Program-made: the position numbers and the translations under genes
The notes under the pieces: generated by a model
Seen by the model: only the letters and a program-made list of their open reading frames with translations
What the model was told of the DNA's origin: nothing
Databases searched by the model: none
Assembly (NCBI RefSeq): GCF_001021165.1
Contig: NZ_AZAY01000009.1
Location: 1 to 58,154, forward strand
Reading direction: 5' to 3'
Origin: Marinitoga sp. 1197
GTDB lineage: Bacteria; Thermotogota; Thermotogae; Petrotogales; Petrotogaceae
DNA: 58,154 nucleotides
Shown here: positions 9,512-18,053 of the stretch, one piece after another
Position numbering within the stretch: position 1 is the stretch's first letter
Layout: the number at the start of each line of letters is the position of its first letter

Positions 9512-10140
9512 AGAGAAAAAAAATAATTTTTTTAATGTTTTTCCTTATTTCAGTTAATATGATTTTTTCTTATAATGTTATAGATGTTTTTTCAAAATAT
9601 ACTAAACTTGGTGAATTTAAAATAGAATTAAATATAAAATTTGAGGTGGATTCAACACCCACCTCTGTTTCGATGTATATATACATTGATAATTTTAAAT
9701 ATTTTTATTTTAGAATAAAAGAGCCGTCAATTTTATCTGGTATTGACTACTATTATGATCTTCACAATGATGAGTTTTTAACGGATCTGGAAAAAGATGT
9801 TGATAAGTATAAAGGTATAAAAAAAAACCTGGAAATATTTAGAAATTTTATCAGAATTTTATCAGTAACATATTCTTCCGATAAATTTTTTATTAAAGAA
9901 TTAAAAGAACAAAATTATAAAATATTTTATTTTTATCCAAAATCCAAAAATGCTTTAAGATTTTTAGGTATTGATTACACGCAAATGAAAGTATATTTAA
10001 AAGATGAAATGGGAATAAGTTTTTTAGAAAAAATAGAATTTTTAAATTCAAATAACAAAAAAAGAGTTGAAATAAAACTTAGAATAATACCATATAACAC
10101 CCAATTTATCAAGAAAAAATTATTGGAAATTCAAAAGTAA
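9508..10140 (+). CDS. Secreted protein of unknown function, possibly LolA-like
   Basis: A 210-residue protein whose start overlaps the fliY stop by 4 bases (ATGA), so it is translated with the flagellar operon. It has a cleavable-looking signal peptide ([20 protein letters not shown]). The rest alternates hydrophobic and polar residues in a beta-rich pattern with a [20 protein letters not shown] strand pair. A LolA/outer-membrane-lipoprotein-sorting-like fold is possible from this pattern and the size, but no diagnostic motif settles it. The 3' end overlaps the convergent metallo-hydrolase gene by 21 bases. Whether it has any flagellar role is unknown. Confidence 0.7.
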   Translation: MKRKKIIFLMFFLISVNMIFSYNVIDVFSKYTKLGEFKIELNIKFEVDSTPTSVSMYIYIDNFKYFYFRIKEPSILSGIDYYYDLHNDEFLTDLEKDVDKYKGIKKNLEIFRNFIRILSVTYSSDKFFIKELKEQNYKIFYFYPKSKNALRFLGIDYTQMKVYLKDEMGISFLEKIEFLNSNNKKRVEIKLRIIPYNTQFIKKKLLEIQK

Positions 10141-10860
10141 TTCAGGATATTTATAATCTTTAAATTTCTTTAATAAGGCATCTTTTCCATGAGCTTTAAA
10201 TGTTTTCAAATAGTTTAGCTGATTATCAATTAATTTTTTATCTCCAGGTCTCCCATGACCTGGTATTATTATATTTATCTCCTGTTTTTTTAATTCTTCT
10301 AAGATTTTAATCCAATTGTCAATATTTGATTCGTTTAATTCAGAATGTATTTCAGAAACTATAATATCACCAGTAATAACAATATTCTCTGGATAAATTT
10401 TATAAATAGTTGAATCTTTTGTATGTCCACCTAAAGTAATCCCACTTATTACTGTTTTAGAAGAAGTATTTAAATTATCTTTTCTAAAAACATTAAACTT
10501 ACATTTGGATAATTTTTTTTGTAAATTAGAAAAATCAAATTCAGATTCTTCAGAGATTTTTTTTAATAAATCATCATCATATTCAAAAAGTTTCATAAGA
10601 GTTTTTTCAGATAAAATGATTTCAAGTTTTTCATAAAAAATAGCACCAAATGAATGATCTGGATGGTGGTGGGTTAAAAAAACCTTTTTTACAGTTTTTT
10701 TTGTTCTCAATTGAACCAAATCTATAATTTTTTTTAATTTTTCTGGATATAATGAGGAATCGATTAAAATAACTTCTTCATTCAACTCTATGGCTGTAAC
10801 ATTACTTGCAAAGTTTTCAAACCAGAAAATCAGTATTTTGTTTCCAATCACTTCTAACAT
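10120..10860 (-). CDS. MBL-fold metallo-hydrolase
   Basis: A metallo-beta-lactamase-fold hydrolase with a dinuclear metal site. The ligand motifs are present in order: THHHPDHSFGA (HxHxDH type), GGHTKDSTIY (metal His), GDIIVSEIH (bridging Asp) and IPGHGRPGD (last His). The 246-residue length and the absence of extra domains resemble the broad subclass-B/glyoxalase-II-like group, whose substrates cannot be predicted from sequence. ATG at 10860 (-) is preceded by AAGGAGG. It runs divergently from the ABC exporter operon and convergently against the secreted-protein gene. Function beyond hydrolase is not assigned. Confidence 0.85.
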   Translation of the reverse strand: MLEVIGNKILIFWFENFASNVTAIELNEEVILIDSSLYPEKLKKIIDLVQLRTKKTVKKVFLTHHHPDHSFGAIFYEKLEIILSEKTLMKLFEYDDDLLKKISEESEFDFSNLQKKLSKCKFNVFRKDNLNTSSKTVISGITLGGHTKDSTIYKIYPENIVITGDIIVSEIHSELNESNIDNWIKILEELKKQEINIIIPGHGRPGDKKLIDNQLNYLKTFKAHGKDALLKKFKDYKYPELLLNFQ

Positions 10861-10907
10861 AAGTGTTTTCCTCCTTAAATGTATTTCATTTAATAATTCT
10901 TTATATA

Positions 10908-10936
10908 TTGATTTTTTTCCTTAAAAATGATAAAAT
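10908..10936 (+). promoter_or_regulatory. Promoter of the heterodimeric ABC exporter operon
   Basis: TTGATT at 10908-10913 and TAAAAT at 10931-10936 are separated by exactly 17 bp, a good vegetative promoter. The start point would be near 10943, leaving a leader of about 20-30 bases before the exporter's ribosome site AGGGGGTG. Confidence 0.65.
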
Positions 10937-10964
10937 AGTTTGTAATACAAACAAAGTTCAGGGG

Positions 10965-12701
10965 GTGTTCAAAATAATTAAAGAGTTTTTTAAAAAAAAT
11001 TGGTGGAGGTATTTAATAGGCATAATATTTTTACTGTTTATTGATTATATGCAAATATTTATTCCAAGAAAAATTGGAGCAATAATGGATGATTTAAAAA
11101 CAATAGAAGATATGAGTGTAATAAAAACGTCCATCTATTCAATTTTAATATTGGCATTTTCAATAATGATAGGCAGATTTATATGGCGTTTTTTTATATT
11201 TGGAACCTCGAGATTATTTGAATTTAAAACAGCCAATAAAATATTTTCGCACATATTAGATCAATCATATGATTTTTATGACAAATGGAGAACGGGGGAC
11301 TTGATGACCAGATTTACAGAAGATTTAAATTCCGTAAGAATGGCAATGGGTCCGTCAATTGTAATGATAATCGATACGATTTTTATGTCAACAATAACGA
11401 TAATTGCAATGATGAAATTTGTAAATACTAAATTAACAATATTATCATTAATTCCTTTACCCATAATAGGATTAATAACATTATTTTTTGGTGGTTTAAT
11501 AAGGAAATTATTTAAAAACCTTCAAAAAACGATTTCAGATTTATCTGACCATACAGAAGAAAGCTATGCGGGAATACATGTAGTTAAAGTTTTTTCACTA
11601 GAAAATACAATGAAAAAACGATTTAATGAAAGGTCACAAAAATATTATGACGCTCAAATGAAATTAATAAAAACCTGGGGTTTGATGTTTCCGCTAATAC
11701 AATTTTTAGCATCGCTTTCAGGAATTCTTGCAATATATTTTGGTGGAAAAATGGTAATAAATAATGAGATAACCTTTGGACAGTTAGTAATGTTTTATTC
11801 GTATATAGGAATGCTTGTTTGGCCAATGATGGCGGTAGGATGGGTTGTAAATGTGTTACAAAGAGGGAAAGCCTCTTATCAAAGATTGATGGAAATAATG
11901 AAATCAAAATCAAGTGTCTCAGAACCAGATGAAATAAATAAAAATTTTGAATTTAAAGGACATATAAAAATTAATAATTTAAATTTCAAATATCCAAATA
12001 CGGAAAAATATGCTTTAAAAAATATTAACATGGAAATAAAACCAGGAGAAATGGTAGCATTTGTAGGTAAAATAGGTTCAGGTAAATCGACTCTTCCAAA
12101 ATTATTATTGAAATTTTATCCAGTTGAAAATAATACAATTTTTATAGATGGAATGGATATAAATAAAATACATTCTAAAATTATTAGGGATAATATAGCC
12201 TATGTTCCTCAAGAATCATTTTTATTTTCAATGCATATAGAAGATAATATAAGTTTTGCACACCCTGAAGAAGTAGAAAAATCTCCTGAATATGCTAAAT
12301 TAGCAAATGTTCATGAAGATATAATGGAATTACCAGGAAAATATAAAACATTAGTTGGTGAAAGAGGAGTTACTCTTTCTGGTGGGCAAAAGCAAAGGGT
12401 TTCTATAGCTAGAGCTTTAGCTAAAAACGCGCCATTTATCATATTAGATGATTGTTTATCTGCAGTAGATACCGAAACTGAAGAAGCAATAATAACAAAT
12501 CTTAGAAATAATGTAGTTAATAAAACAATGATTGTTATATCGCACAGATTAAAAGCAGTTAGAAATGCTGATAAAATTTATGTTTTTGATAATGGTGAAA
12601 TAATAGAACAAGGAAATCATAATGAATTATTATCATTAGAAAGTGCATATTATGGAATGTATATGAAACAACTAATTGAAGAAAAGTTGGAGGAGGAATA
12701 A
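10965..12701 (+). CDS. Heterodimeric ABC exporter subunit 1 (degenerate ATP site, TM287-like)
   Basis: A fused membrane-plus-ATPase half-transporter of the multidrug exporter type. Six transmembrane helices fill about residues 15-300. The ATPase domain has Walker A GKIGSGKST, signature LSGGQKQR and Walker B FIILDDCLSAVD. The Walker B catalytic Glu is replaced by Asp, as in the degenerate site of TM287/TM288-type heterodimers. The start is uncertain. GTG 10965 is in frame but lies inside the ribosome site GGGGGTG; with the six-base spacing used elsewhere, the initiating codon would be ATA 10974 or ATT 10977. The first Met-type codon further up (GTG 10863) lies upstream of the promoter. The partner gene begins 1 base after the stop. 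Confidence 0.88.
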   Translation: MFKIIKEFFKKNWWRYLIGIIFLLFIDYMQIFIPRKIGAIMDDLKTIEDMSVIKTSIYSILILAFSIMIGRFIWRFFIFGTSRLFEFKTANKIFSHILDQSYDFYDKWRTGDLMTRFTEDLNSVRMAMGPSIVMIIDTIFMSTITIIAMMKFVNTKLTILSLIPLPIIGLITLFFGGLIRKLFKNLQKTISDLSDHTEESYAGIHVVKVFSLENTMKKRFNERSQKYYDAQMKLIKTWGLMFPLIQFLASLSGILAIYFGGKMVINNEITFGQLVMFYSYIGMLVWPMMAVGWVVNVLQRGKASYQRLMEIMKSKSSVSEPDEINKNFEFKGHIKINNLNFKYPNTEKYALKNINMEIKPGEMVAFVGKIGSGKSTLPKLLLKFYPVENNTIFIDGMDINKIHSKIIRDNIAYVPQESFLFSMHIEDNISFAHPEEVEKSPEYAKLANVHEDIMELPGKYKTLVGERGVTLSGGQKQRVSIARALAKNAPFIILDDCLSAVDTETEEAIITNLRNNVVNKTMIVISHRLKAVRNADKIYVFDNGEIIEQGNHNELLSLESAYYGMYMKQLIEEKLEEE

Positions 12702-12702
12702 T

Positions 12703-14625
12703 ATGCGAACAGCTCATACAGATATATTAAAAGAAGAAAATCAACGAAGTGTATCTAATATGAAAATATTTTCTATGTTGTGGAAATATATGAAAAAATA
12801 TTATGTAATATTAATATTTTCTTTTTCATTTTTATTCCTATCCACTGTAGTAGATTTAACAATACCTACTGTGATGAGATATGTAATAGATAATGTGATA
12901 AATTCAACATATAAATTTAAAATAGAAAATAATGAATTCATTTCTTCACCGGAGGGGGATTATATATTAAAAAATATAGAAAATAAATACTATATGACAA
13001 AAGGTAATGAAAAAATACCAGTAAGCAATGAATTTGTTAATAAAATTAAAGAGAAATCATTAAACGATATTACAATATACTCGTTAATAATAGTTTCGCT
13101 TTTTTTTGGACAATTATTATTTAATTATGGGCAAGTGATATTTTCAAATTTATTAGGTCAAAAGGTTATTTATGATATAAGAGATGAATTATATACTCAT
13201 ATTCTTTCTGTTCCCTTGGATTTTTTTACAAAAAATCCTACTGGTAAAATTACAACAAGAACTGTAAATGATACCCAAAATCTTTCACAATTTTTCACAG
13301 ATGTATTAACAAGTTTAACAAAAGATGTTGCAATTATAGTAGGAGTTATAATTGTCATGTTTAAAATGAATATTAAACTCTCAACATATGTAATATTAAT
13401 GTTTCCTTTAATAATGATATCAACATGGATATTTGGCGTATTGGATAAAAAAATATACTCAAAAACACGAACGAGGATTTCAGCAACAAATTCTTTTCTT
13501 GCTGAAAACATATCTGGAGCCAATGTTACAAAAGCATTTAATCAGGAGGACAGAAAAAGAAAAGAATTTTATGATTTAAGCCATAAATTATATAAGTCAA
13601 GAATGCAGCAAATAATATTGAATGGTTTATTTCGACCATTTATGAACGTAATGTATTATATTACAATATCTCTTTTGTTCTGGTTCGGATCAAAATTATT
13701 TAAACAAAATATTGTATCTTTTGGAATACTGGTTGCTTTTACATCATATATAGATATGTTTTTTAGACCTTTATTTGATATTGCAGAAAAATATGATATA
13801 TTACAAAATGCGTTTGCTTCAGCAGAAAAAATTTTCAGACTAAAAGAATTAGAACAAGAAGATTTTGGTAGAGGAAAATACAAAGAGATAAAAATGGGGA
13901 GTATAAAATTTAAAAATGTGTCGTTTGCATATGAAAAGGAGAATTATATATTAAAAAATATATCCTTTAAAATTAAAGAAAAGGATAATATAGCAATAGT
14001 AGGTGAAACAGGTTCTGGAAAAACCACTATAATTAAGTTAATAAATGGATTATATAGACCTCAAATGGGTAATATATATATAGATGAAAAAGATTTAAAT
14101 GATTATGATTTACACGCATTAAGAAGGCAAATTGCTGTAGTTCCGCAAGATGTTTTTCTATTCACAGGGACAATATTAGATAATATCAGAATGTTCGATG
14201 ATAGTGTAAGTGAAAAAGAAGTAATTGAAGCTGCAAAACAGGTTCATGCTCATGAAATGATTGAAAAATTTCCAGATAAATATTATACAAAAATTTTAGA
14301 AAGGGGAAGTACATTATCAGCTGGCGAAAGGCAATTAATAGCATTAGCAAGAGCAGTAGTGTTTAAATCAAAAATAATAATTTTAGATGAAGCTACAGCA
14401 AATATAGATGTAGAAACAGAGTATTTAATTCAAAAAGCAATGGAAAATCTGATAGGCAAAGTAACTATATTGTCAATAGCTCATAGATTATCGACAATAA
14501 AAACATCAAGAAAAATATTAGTTGTTCATAAAGGAAAAGTAGTTGAAGAGGGTTCTCATAATGAATTAATGAATAAAAGAGGAATTTATTATGATTTATA
14601 TAGATTGCAATATAGCAATACATAA
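12703..14625 (+). CDS. Heterodimeric ABC exporter subunit 2 (catalytic ATP site, TM288-like)
   Basis: The second half of the heterodimeric exporter. After the first transmembrane helix (about residues 30-55) it has an extracytoplasmic insertion of about 50 charged residues (roughly 65-115), then the remaining helices to about 345. The ATPase domain has Walker A GETGSGKTT, a variant signature LSAGERQL and a canonical Walker B IIILDEATANID with the catalytic Glu. Pairing one degenerate and one complete Walker B is the hallmark of these heterodimers. I use ATG 12703 after GGAGGAGGAA rather than TTG 12676 within the previous gene. Probable role: drug or lipid-like substrate export; the substrate cannot be read from sequence. 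Confidence 0.9.
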   Translation: MRTAHTDILKEENQRSVSNMKIFSMLWKYMKKYYVILIFSFSFLFLSTVVDLTIPTVMRYVIDNVINSTYKFKIENNEFISSPEGDYILKNIENKYYMTKGNEKIPVSNEFVNKIKEKSLNDITIYSLIIVSLFFGQLLFNYGQVIFSNLLGQKVIYDIRDELYTHILSVPLDFFTKNPTGKITTRTVNDTQNLSQFFTDVLTSLTKDVAIIVGVIIVMFKMNIKLSTYVILMFPLIMISTWIFGVLDKKIYSKTRTRISATNSFLAENISGANVTKAFNQEDRKRKEFYDLSHKLYKSRMQQIILNGLFRPFMNVMYYITISLLFWFGSKLFKQNIVSFGILVAFTSYIDMFFRPLFDIAEKYDILQNAFASAEKIFRLKELEQEDFGRGKYKEIKMGSIKFKNVSFAYEKENYILKNISFKIKEKDNIAIVGETGSGKTTIIKLINGLYRPQMGNIYIDEKDLNDYDLHALRRQIAVVPQDVFLFTGTILDNIRMFDDSVSEKEVIEAAKQVHAHEMIEKFPDKYYTKILERGSTLSAGERQLIALARAVVFKSKIIILDEATANIDVETEYLIQKAMENLIGKVTILSIAHRLSTIKTSRKILVVHKGKVVEEGSHNELMNKRGIYYDLYRLQYSNT

Positions 14626-14696
14626 AAAGAAATTATAAATATTTATTTTACACAGCTTATATAATATCATTGTAAAATTCAATATTTAACCACAAA

Positions 14697-14729
14697 ACAA
14701 ATCCCGGTTTTTACCGGGATTTGTTTTTA
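14697..14729. terminator. Bidirectional terminator between convergent ABC operons
   Basis: An 11-bp stem (ACAAATCCCGG / CCGGGATTTGT) with a six-base loop (TTTTTA), followed by T5 on the + strand and flanked by A-rich sequence on the other. It serves the exporter operon (+) and the sugar importer operon (-), whose stop codon overlaps its right edge. Confidence 0.9.
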
Positions 14730-15557
14730 GTCCTTTAGACTACCTTGAGTTAAACCTGATATAATATATTTTTGTGCAATGGAAAAAACAATTATAGTTG
14801 GCAAAAGAGCTATGACTATTCCTGCAGATAACACATTCCATTGAATTCCTGCTTTTGATACAATTGAATATAAACCAACAGGGACAGTATATTTATCTGC
14901 AGTGTTTAAAAACATAACAGCTGTAAATAGTTCATTCCAGTTATTAACAAACGAAAAACTTAAAATTGCAGATAATCCAGGAAGCATTAATGGAACAGTA
15001 ATTTTAAATAATGATTGTATTTCATTACATCCGTCAATTAAAGCAGCTTCTTCTATGCTCTTTGGAATTCTATCAAAAAAACCTTTAGCCATAATTGTGC
15101 TAAATGCTGCACCAAAACCACTATATACTATTATTATACTAATTAATTTATTAATCAAATGGAATTTTGAGAACATAATGTATTGTGGAACCATAATTAG
15201 ATAGGACGGTATCATTTGGGAGAAAAATAGATATAAAATAACAATATATCTCCATTTGAACTCTTTTCGAGATAATATATACCCACTTAACATTGCAAAA
15301 ATTGTTGAGATAAAAGCTGCAATTAAAGAAACAAAAATACTATTAGAAAAATATTGTTTGAAATTAACAAATTCAAATAATTTTCTGTATCCGTATAAAC
15401 TTGGATTATTTGTCCAATATTTTATTGGAAATGTATATAATTCATATACAGGTTTAAATGAAGTTAATATAATCCAGTAAAGAGGAAATATAGCAAATAA
15501 TAAAAATAATGCTAATAATATAAATCGTACAATTTGCCATATTGTTTTTTTCTTCAT
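14727..15557 (-). CDS. Carbohydrate ABC transporter permease (MalG type)
   Basis: Inner-membrane permease of a CUT1-type sugar importer. Six hydrophobic segments are spread through 276 residues, beginning with IVRFILLALFLLFAIFPLYW. The cytoplasmic EAA loop that docks the ATPase is present (EEAALIDGCNEIQSLFKIT, then PLMLPGLSAI). It overlaps the MalF-type gene by 4 bases and is the last gene of the operon, ending at the terminator. No ATPase gene is in this operon, so the importer must use one encoded elsewhere, as is common for CUT1 systems. Start ATG at 15557 (-) has AAAGGAG upstream. Confidence 0.92.
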   Translation of the reverse strand: MKKKTIWQIVRFILLALFLLFAIFPLYWIILTSFKPVYELYTFPIKYWTNNPSLYGYRKLFEFVNFKQYFSNSIFVSLIAAFISTIFAMLSGYILSRKEFKWRYIVILYLFFSQMIPSYLIMVPQYIMFSKFHLINKLISIIIVYSGFGAAFSTIMAKGFFDRIPKSIEEAALIDGCNEIQSLFKITVPLMLPGLSAILSFSFVNNWNELFTAVMFLNTADKYTVPVGLYSIVSKAGIQWNVLSAGIVIALLPTIIVFSIAQKYIISGLTQGSLKD

Positions 15558-16429
15558 AATGAAAACTCCTTTTTAGAAGTCAATTTTAAATACATAATAG
15601 TATATAATACAAGAACAGTAACTATAATTACACCATGAGCAGCAGCTTTACTATAATTTGATTCATAAAATACAGTATTAATCATTTTTACTGATAATAT
15701 TTCTGTGCTTCCAGCAGGTCCGCCTCGAGTCATTCCATATATAACATCAGGGAAATTCATAACCCATATTATTCTTAATAAAATAGTATTTATTAATGTA
15801 GGTTTAATATATGGAATAGTTATTTTAAAAAGTTTTGTAAAATAACCTGCACCATCAATTTCAGCTGCTTCATACAATGAATCTGGTATTGATTGCAATG
15901 CGGCTAAAATCATAATAGCGAAAAATGGTATTCCATACCAAACATTAACTAATATAACAGAAAACATTGCCAATGACGGATCAGATAAAAAGTTAAAACC
16001 TTCTTTAATAAAGCCTATTCGTAATAATATATCGTTTATTACTCCAAATTGACCATTAAGTAACCATGACCATATTAGTCCTATAGCAAAACCAGATATT
16101 GCCCATGGATAAAAAACAAACCCTGCATATAATCCTCTTCCTTTAAACGGTTCTTTCATTAATAATGCCAGAATAAACCCAAAGATTAATTGAAAAAATA
16201 CAGAAAAGAAAATCCATTTTATTGTATTCCAGACAATATCAATGTAAAAAACATCAGAAAAGATTTCTTTATAATTTTCAAAACCTACCCATTTGACTTT
16301 TCCAAAATTAAAAATAGAATAATTTTTGAAAGAAAGCAAAACCCCACTTATCGTGGGGTATAAAATAATAAATGAAATTAAAAGAATTGTTGGCAATAGC
16401 ATAAGTATAATAAATTTTCTTTGTTTCAT
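15554..16429 (-). CDS. Carbohydrate ABC transporter permease (MalF type)
   Basis: Partner permease of the CUT1-type sugar importer, 291 residues with six predicted transmembrane helices, opening KFIILMLLPTILLISFIIL. The EAA loop (YEAAEIDGAGYFTKLFKIT, then IPYIKPTLIN) is intact and pairs with the ATPase. It lacks the large periplasmic loop of enterobacterial MalF, as do most non-enteric homologues. It lies 8 bases after the binding-protein gene with an AGGTGATT ribosome site, and overlaps the MalG-type gene by 4 bases, so all three genes are a single transcription unit. Confidence 0.92.
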   Translation of the reverse strand: MKQRKFIILMLLPTILLISFIILYPTISGVLLSFKNYSIFNFGKVKWVGFENYKEIFSDVFYIDIVWNTIKWIFFSVFFQLIFGFILALLMKEPFKGRGLYAGFVFYPWAISGFAIGLIWSWLLNGQFGVINDILLRIGFIKEGFNFLSDPSLAMFSVILVNVWYGIPFFAIMILAALQSIPDSLYEAAEIDGAGYFTKLFKITIPYIKPTLINTILLRIIWVMNFPDVIYGMTRGGPAGSTEILSVKMINTVFYESNYSKAAAHGVIIVTVLVLYTIMYLKLTSKKEFSL

Positions 16430-16437
16430 TTAATCAC

Positions 16438-17700
16438 CTATTTAATACCAGCATCTTTCCAGAAGTCTGACCATTGTTTTAAACATCTAACAACAGAAAG
16501 TTTTCCTAATAATACCTGTTGCATAGTTTTTTCTTGAAATTCATTCCATTTTCCCCAATTTTCATTATCTAATGGATATTGTGTGAATTGATAATGTTTA
16601 GGATCTTTAAACATTTCTGTCCATCCTTCGAAAATATTAGAACTAAAATATGAGTCGTATTTATAGACGGACTTTAATATAGGTAAAGCACCATAACTCT
16701 TACTCCAATATCCGTTGATTTCTGAAGAACTAACAAATTTTATAAATTTCCATGCTAAATCTTTGTGTTTGGAATATGTTGGTATTCCCCAACCAACAAA
16801 GCCAAATGTTGGATAAGCTTTTCCGCTTACACCAACAGGCAATGGGGCAGTTTTATATTGCCCAGGTTTTAACATTTCATTTAGCATACCTGTGGTATCA
16901 GGATCCTGGAATAATAGCGGAGTTATACCAGAAACAAAAGCGTTAACCTGTTCATCCCATCCCCAATTAACAGAATCTTTTGGAGCAGTATCTTTAAATA
17001 AGCTAACATAAAAGTTTAATCCTTCAATAGCTCTAGGGTCATCAAAAATTAATTTCCCATCCTTTGTTAAATACATATTATTTGGATCAATATCATCAAA
17101 GAAAGAAGTTACTACAATATCTATAAATGCAGTAGGGTATCCTTTTCCTCTGAAGTCAAAACCATATTGATTTTTCCCAGATTCTGTAAGTTTTTTTGCC
17201 ATATCGTACATTTCTTGCATTGTTTTAGGGTAATTTTTAAATCCGTATTTAGATAAAATATCAGGTCTATAAAATAACGTTTTTACAAATATTCCATGAG
17301 GCAATAAATAAGGTGTATTTTTATATATACTTGCAGCTTCTAAAACCCCATCTATTAAATCATTTTTTTCTGGCCAATTATTAATATAAGGAGTTAAATC
17401 TTCTAATTTTCCCATTGCAGCTAAAGTGCTTAAATTCCAATCTCCAATTTCTACAATGTCAAGTGGTTGTTCTGTGCTAACCATTAAATTTATTTTTTGA
17501 TATGCTGTCTCATAAGGTGGTGAGATGACATTTATTTTTATTCCGGGATTTAATGTTTCAAACATTTCAATTATTTTGTTTAATGTAGGTGTTCTCCACG
17601 GACTTGAAAATGCTTCAATTAGATTTAACGTGATAACTTCTTCTGAAAATACAAATAGAGAAACTAAAAGAATAGAAATAATCAAAAACAACCTTTTCAT
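16438..17700 (-). CDS. Extracellular sugar-binding protein of the CUT1 ABC importer
   Basis: A 420-residue family-1 solute-binding protein that captures a sugar outside the membrane for the two permeases downstream. It has a signal peptide (MKRLFLIISILLVSLFVFS) without an obvious lipobox cysteine. The N-lobe has the MalE-like FETLNPGIKINVI and EQPLDIVEIGDW segments; the C-lobe has the typical FGFVGWGIPTYSKHKDLAWK. Many surface Trp and Tyr residues agree with sugar stacking, but the substrate is not predictable. I use ATG 17700 (-), six bases after GGGGGTG, instead of the in-site GTG at 17709. The upstream promoter region contains a copy of the 195-bp palindromic repeat. Confidence 0.92.
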   Translation of the reverse strand: MKRLFLIISILLVSLFVFSEEVITLNLIEAFSSPWRTPTLNKIIEMFETLNPGIKINVISPPYETAYQKINLMVSTEQPLDIVEIGDWNLSTLAAMGKLEDLTPYINNWPEKNDLIDGVLEAASIYKNTPYLLPHGIFVKTLFYRPDILSKYGFKNYPKTMQEMYDMAKKLTESGKNQYGFDFRGKGYPTAFIDIVVTSFFDDIDPNNMYLTKDGKLIFDDPRAIEGLNFYVSLFKDTAPKDSVNWGWDEQVNAFVSGITPLLFQDPDTTGMLNEMLKPGQYKTAPLPVGVSGKAYPTFGFVGWGIPTYSKHKDLAWKFIKFVSSSEINGYWSKSYGALPILKSVYKYDSYFSSNIFEGWTEMFKDPKHYQFTQYPLDNENWGKWNEFQEKTMQQVLLGKLSVVRCLKQWSDFWKDAGIK

Positions 17701-17738
17701 ACATAACACCCCCTGACTTATGATTGTGTTTACAATTT

Positions 17739-17933
17739 AGATCGTCCAAACAGTAAAGCCGCTCAAACCTTGATTGTTAATCTTCAAAAATAGCTCATTC
17801 TCGCCGATCGTATCAGACTCACATCCATGTTCGGCTTCACTCAATTTTGCATCCGTGCAAAATTGACCGGCTTCATTCGCCATTTTTTCAGACAATCTGC
17901 GAGTTTTCGCTTGCTTTACTTTTTAGACATTCT
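17739..17933. repeat. 195-bp palindromic intergenic element, copy 1
   Basis: This fills most of the 353-base gap between the sugar-binding protein (-) and the radical SAM gene (+). Its ends are imperfect inverted repeats of 20 bp (right end, read inward: AGAATGTCTAAAAAGTAAAG; left end matches 16 of 20). Nested arms continue inward (GATTGT, AAAAAT and GCCG against their complements), giving a long imperfect hairpin. The core holds a perfect 11-bp hairpin (TCAATTTTGCA / TGCAAAATTGA) and a second weaker one. It aligns end to end and in the same orientation with 56295-56492. No ORF is evident. It looks like a MITE-type element or a structured intergenic repeat. Confidence 0.85.
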
Positions 17934-18014
17934 ATTCACAATTTATTATATCATATTTAACATAGATTAATCAAAAAGTTTTTTTCTAAATTTTACATAT
18001 ATTAAAAACAATTA

Positions 18015-18023
18015 TGATATACT
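18015..18023 (+). promoter_or_regulatory. Extended -10 promoter of the radical SAM-treS operon
   Basis: TGATATACT (TG-n-TATACT) lies 30 bases before ATG 18054. The nearest -35-like hexamer, TTTACA at 17992, is 20 bp away, too far to matter, so recognition would rest on the extended -10. Confidence 0.45.
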
Positions 18024-18053
18024 TAATCATAAAATGGTTTTAGGAGGAAATAT

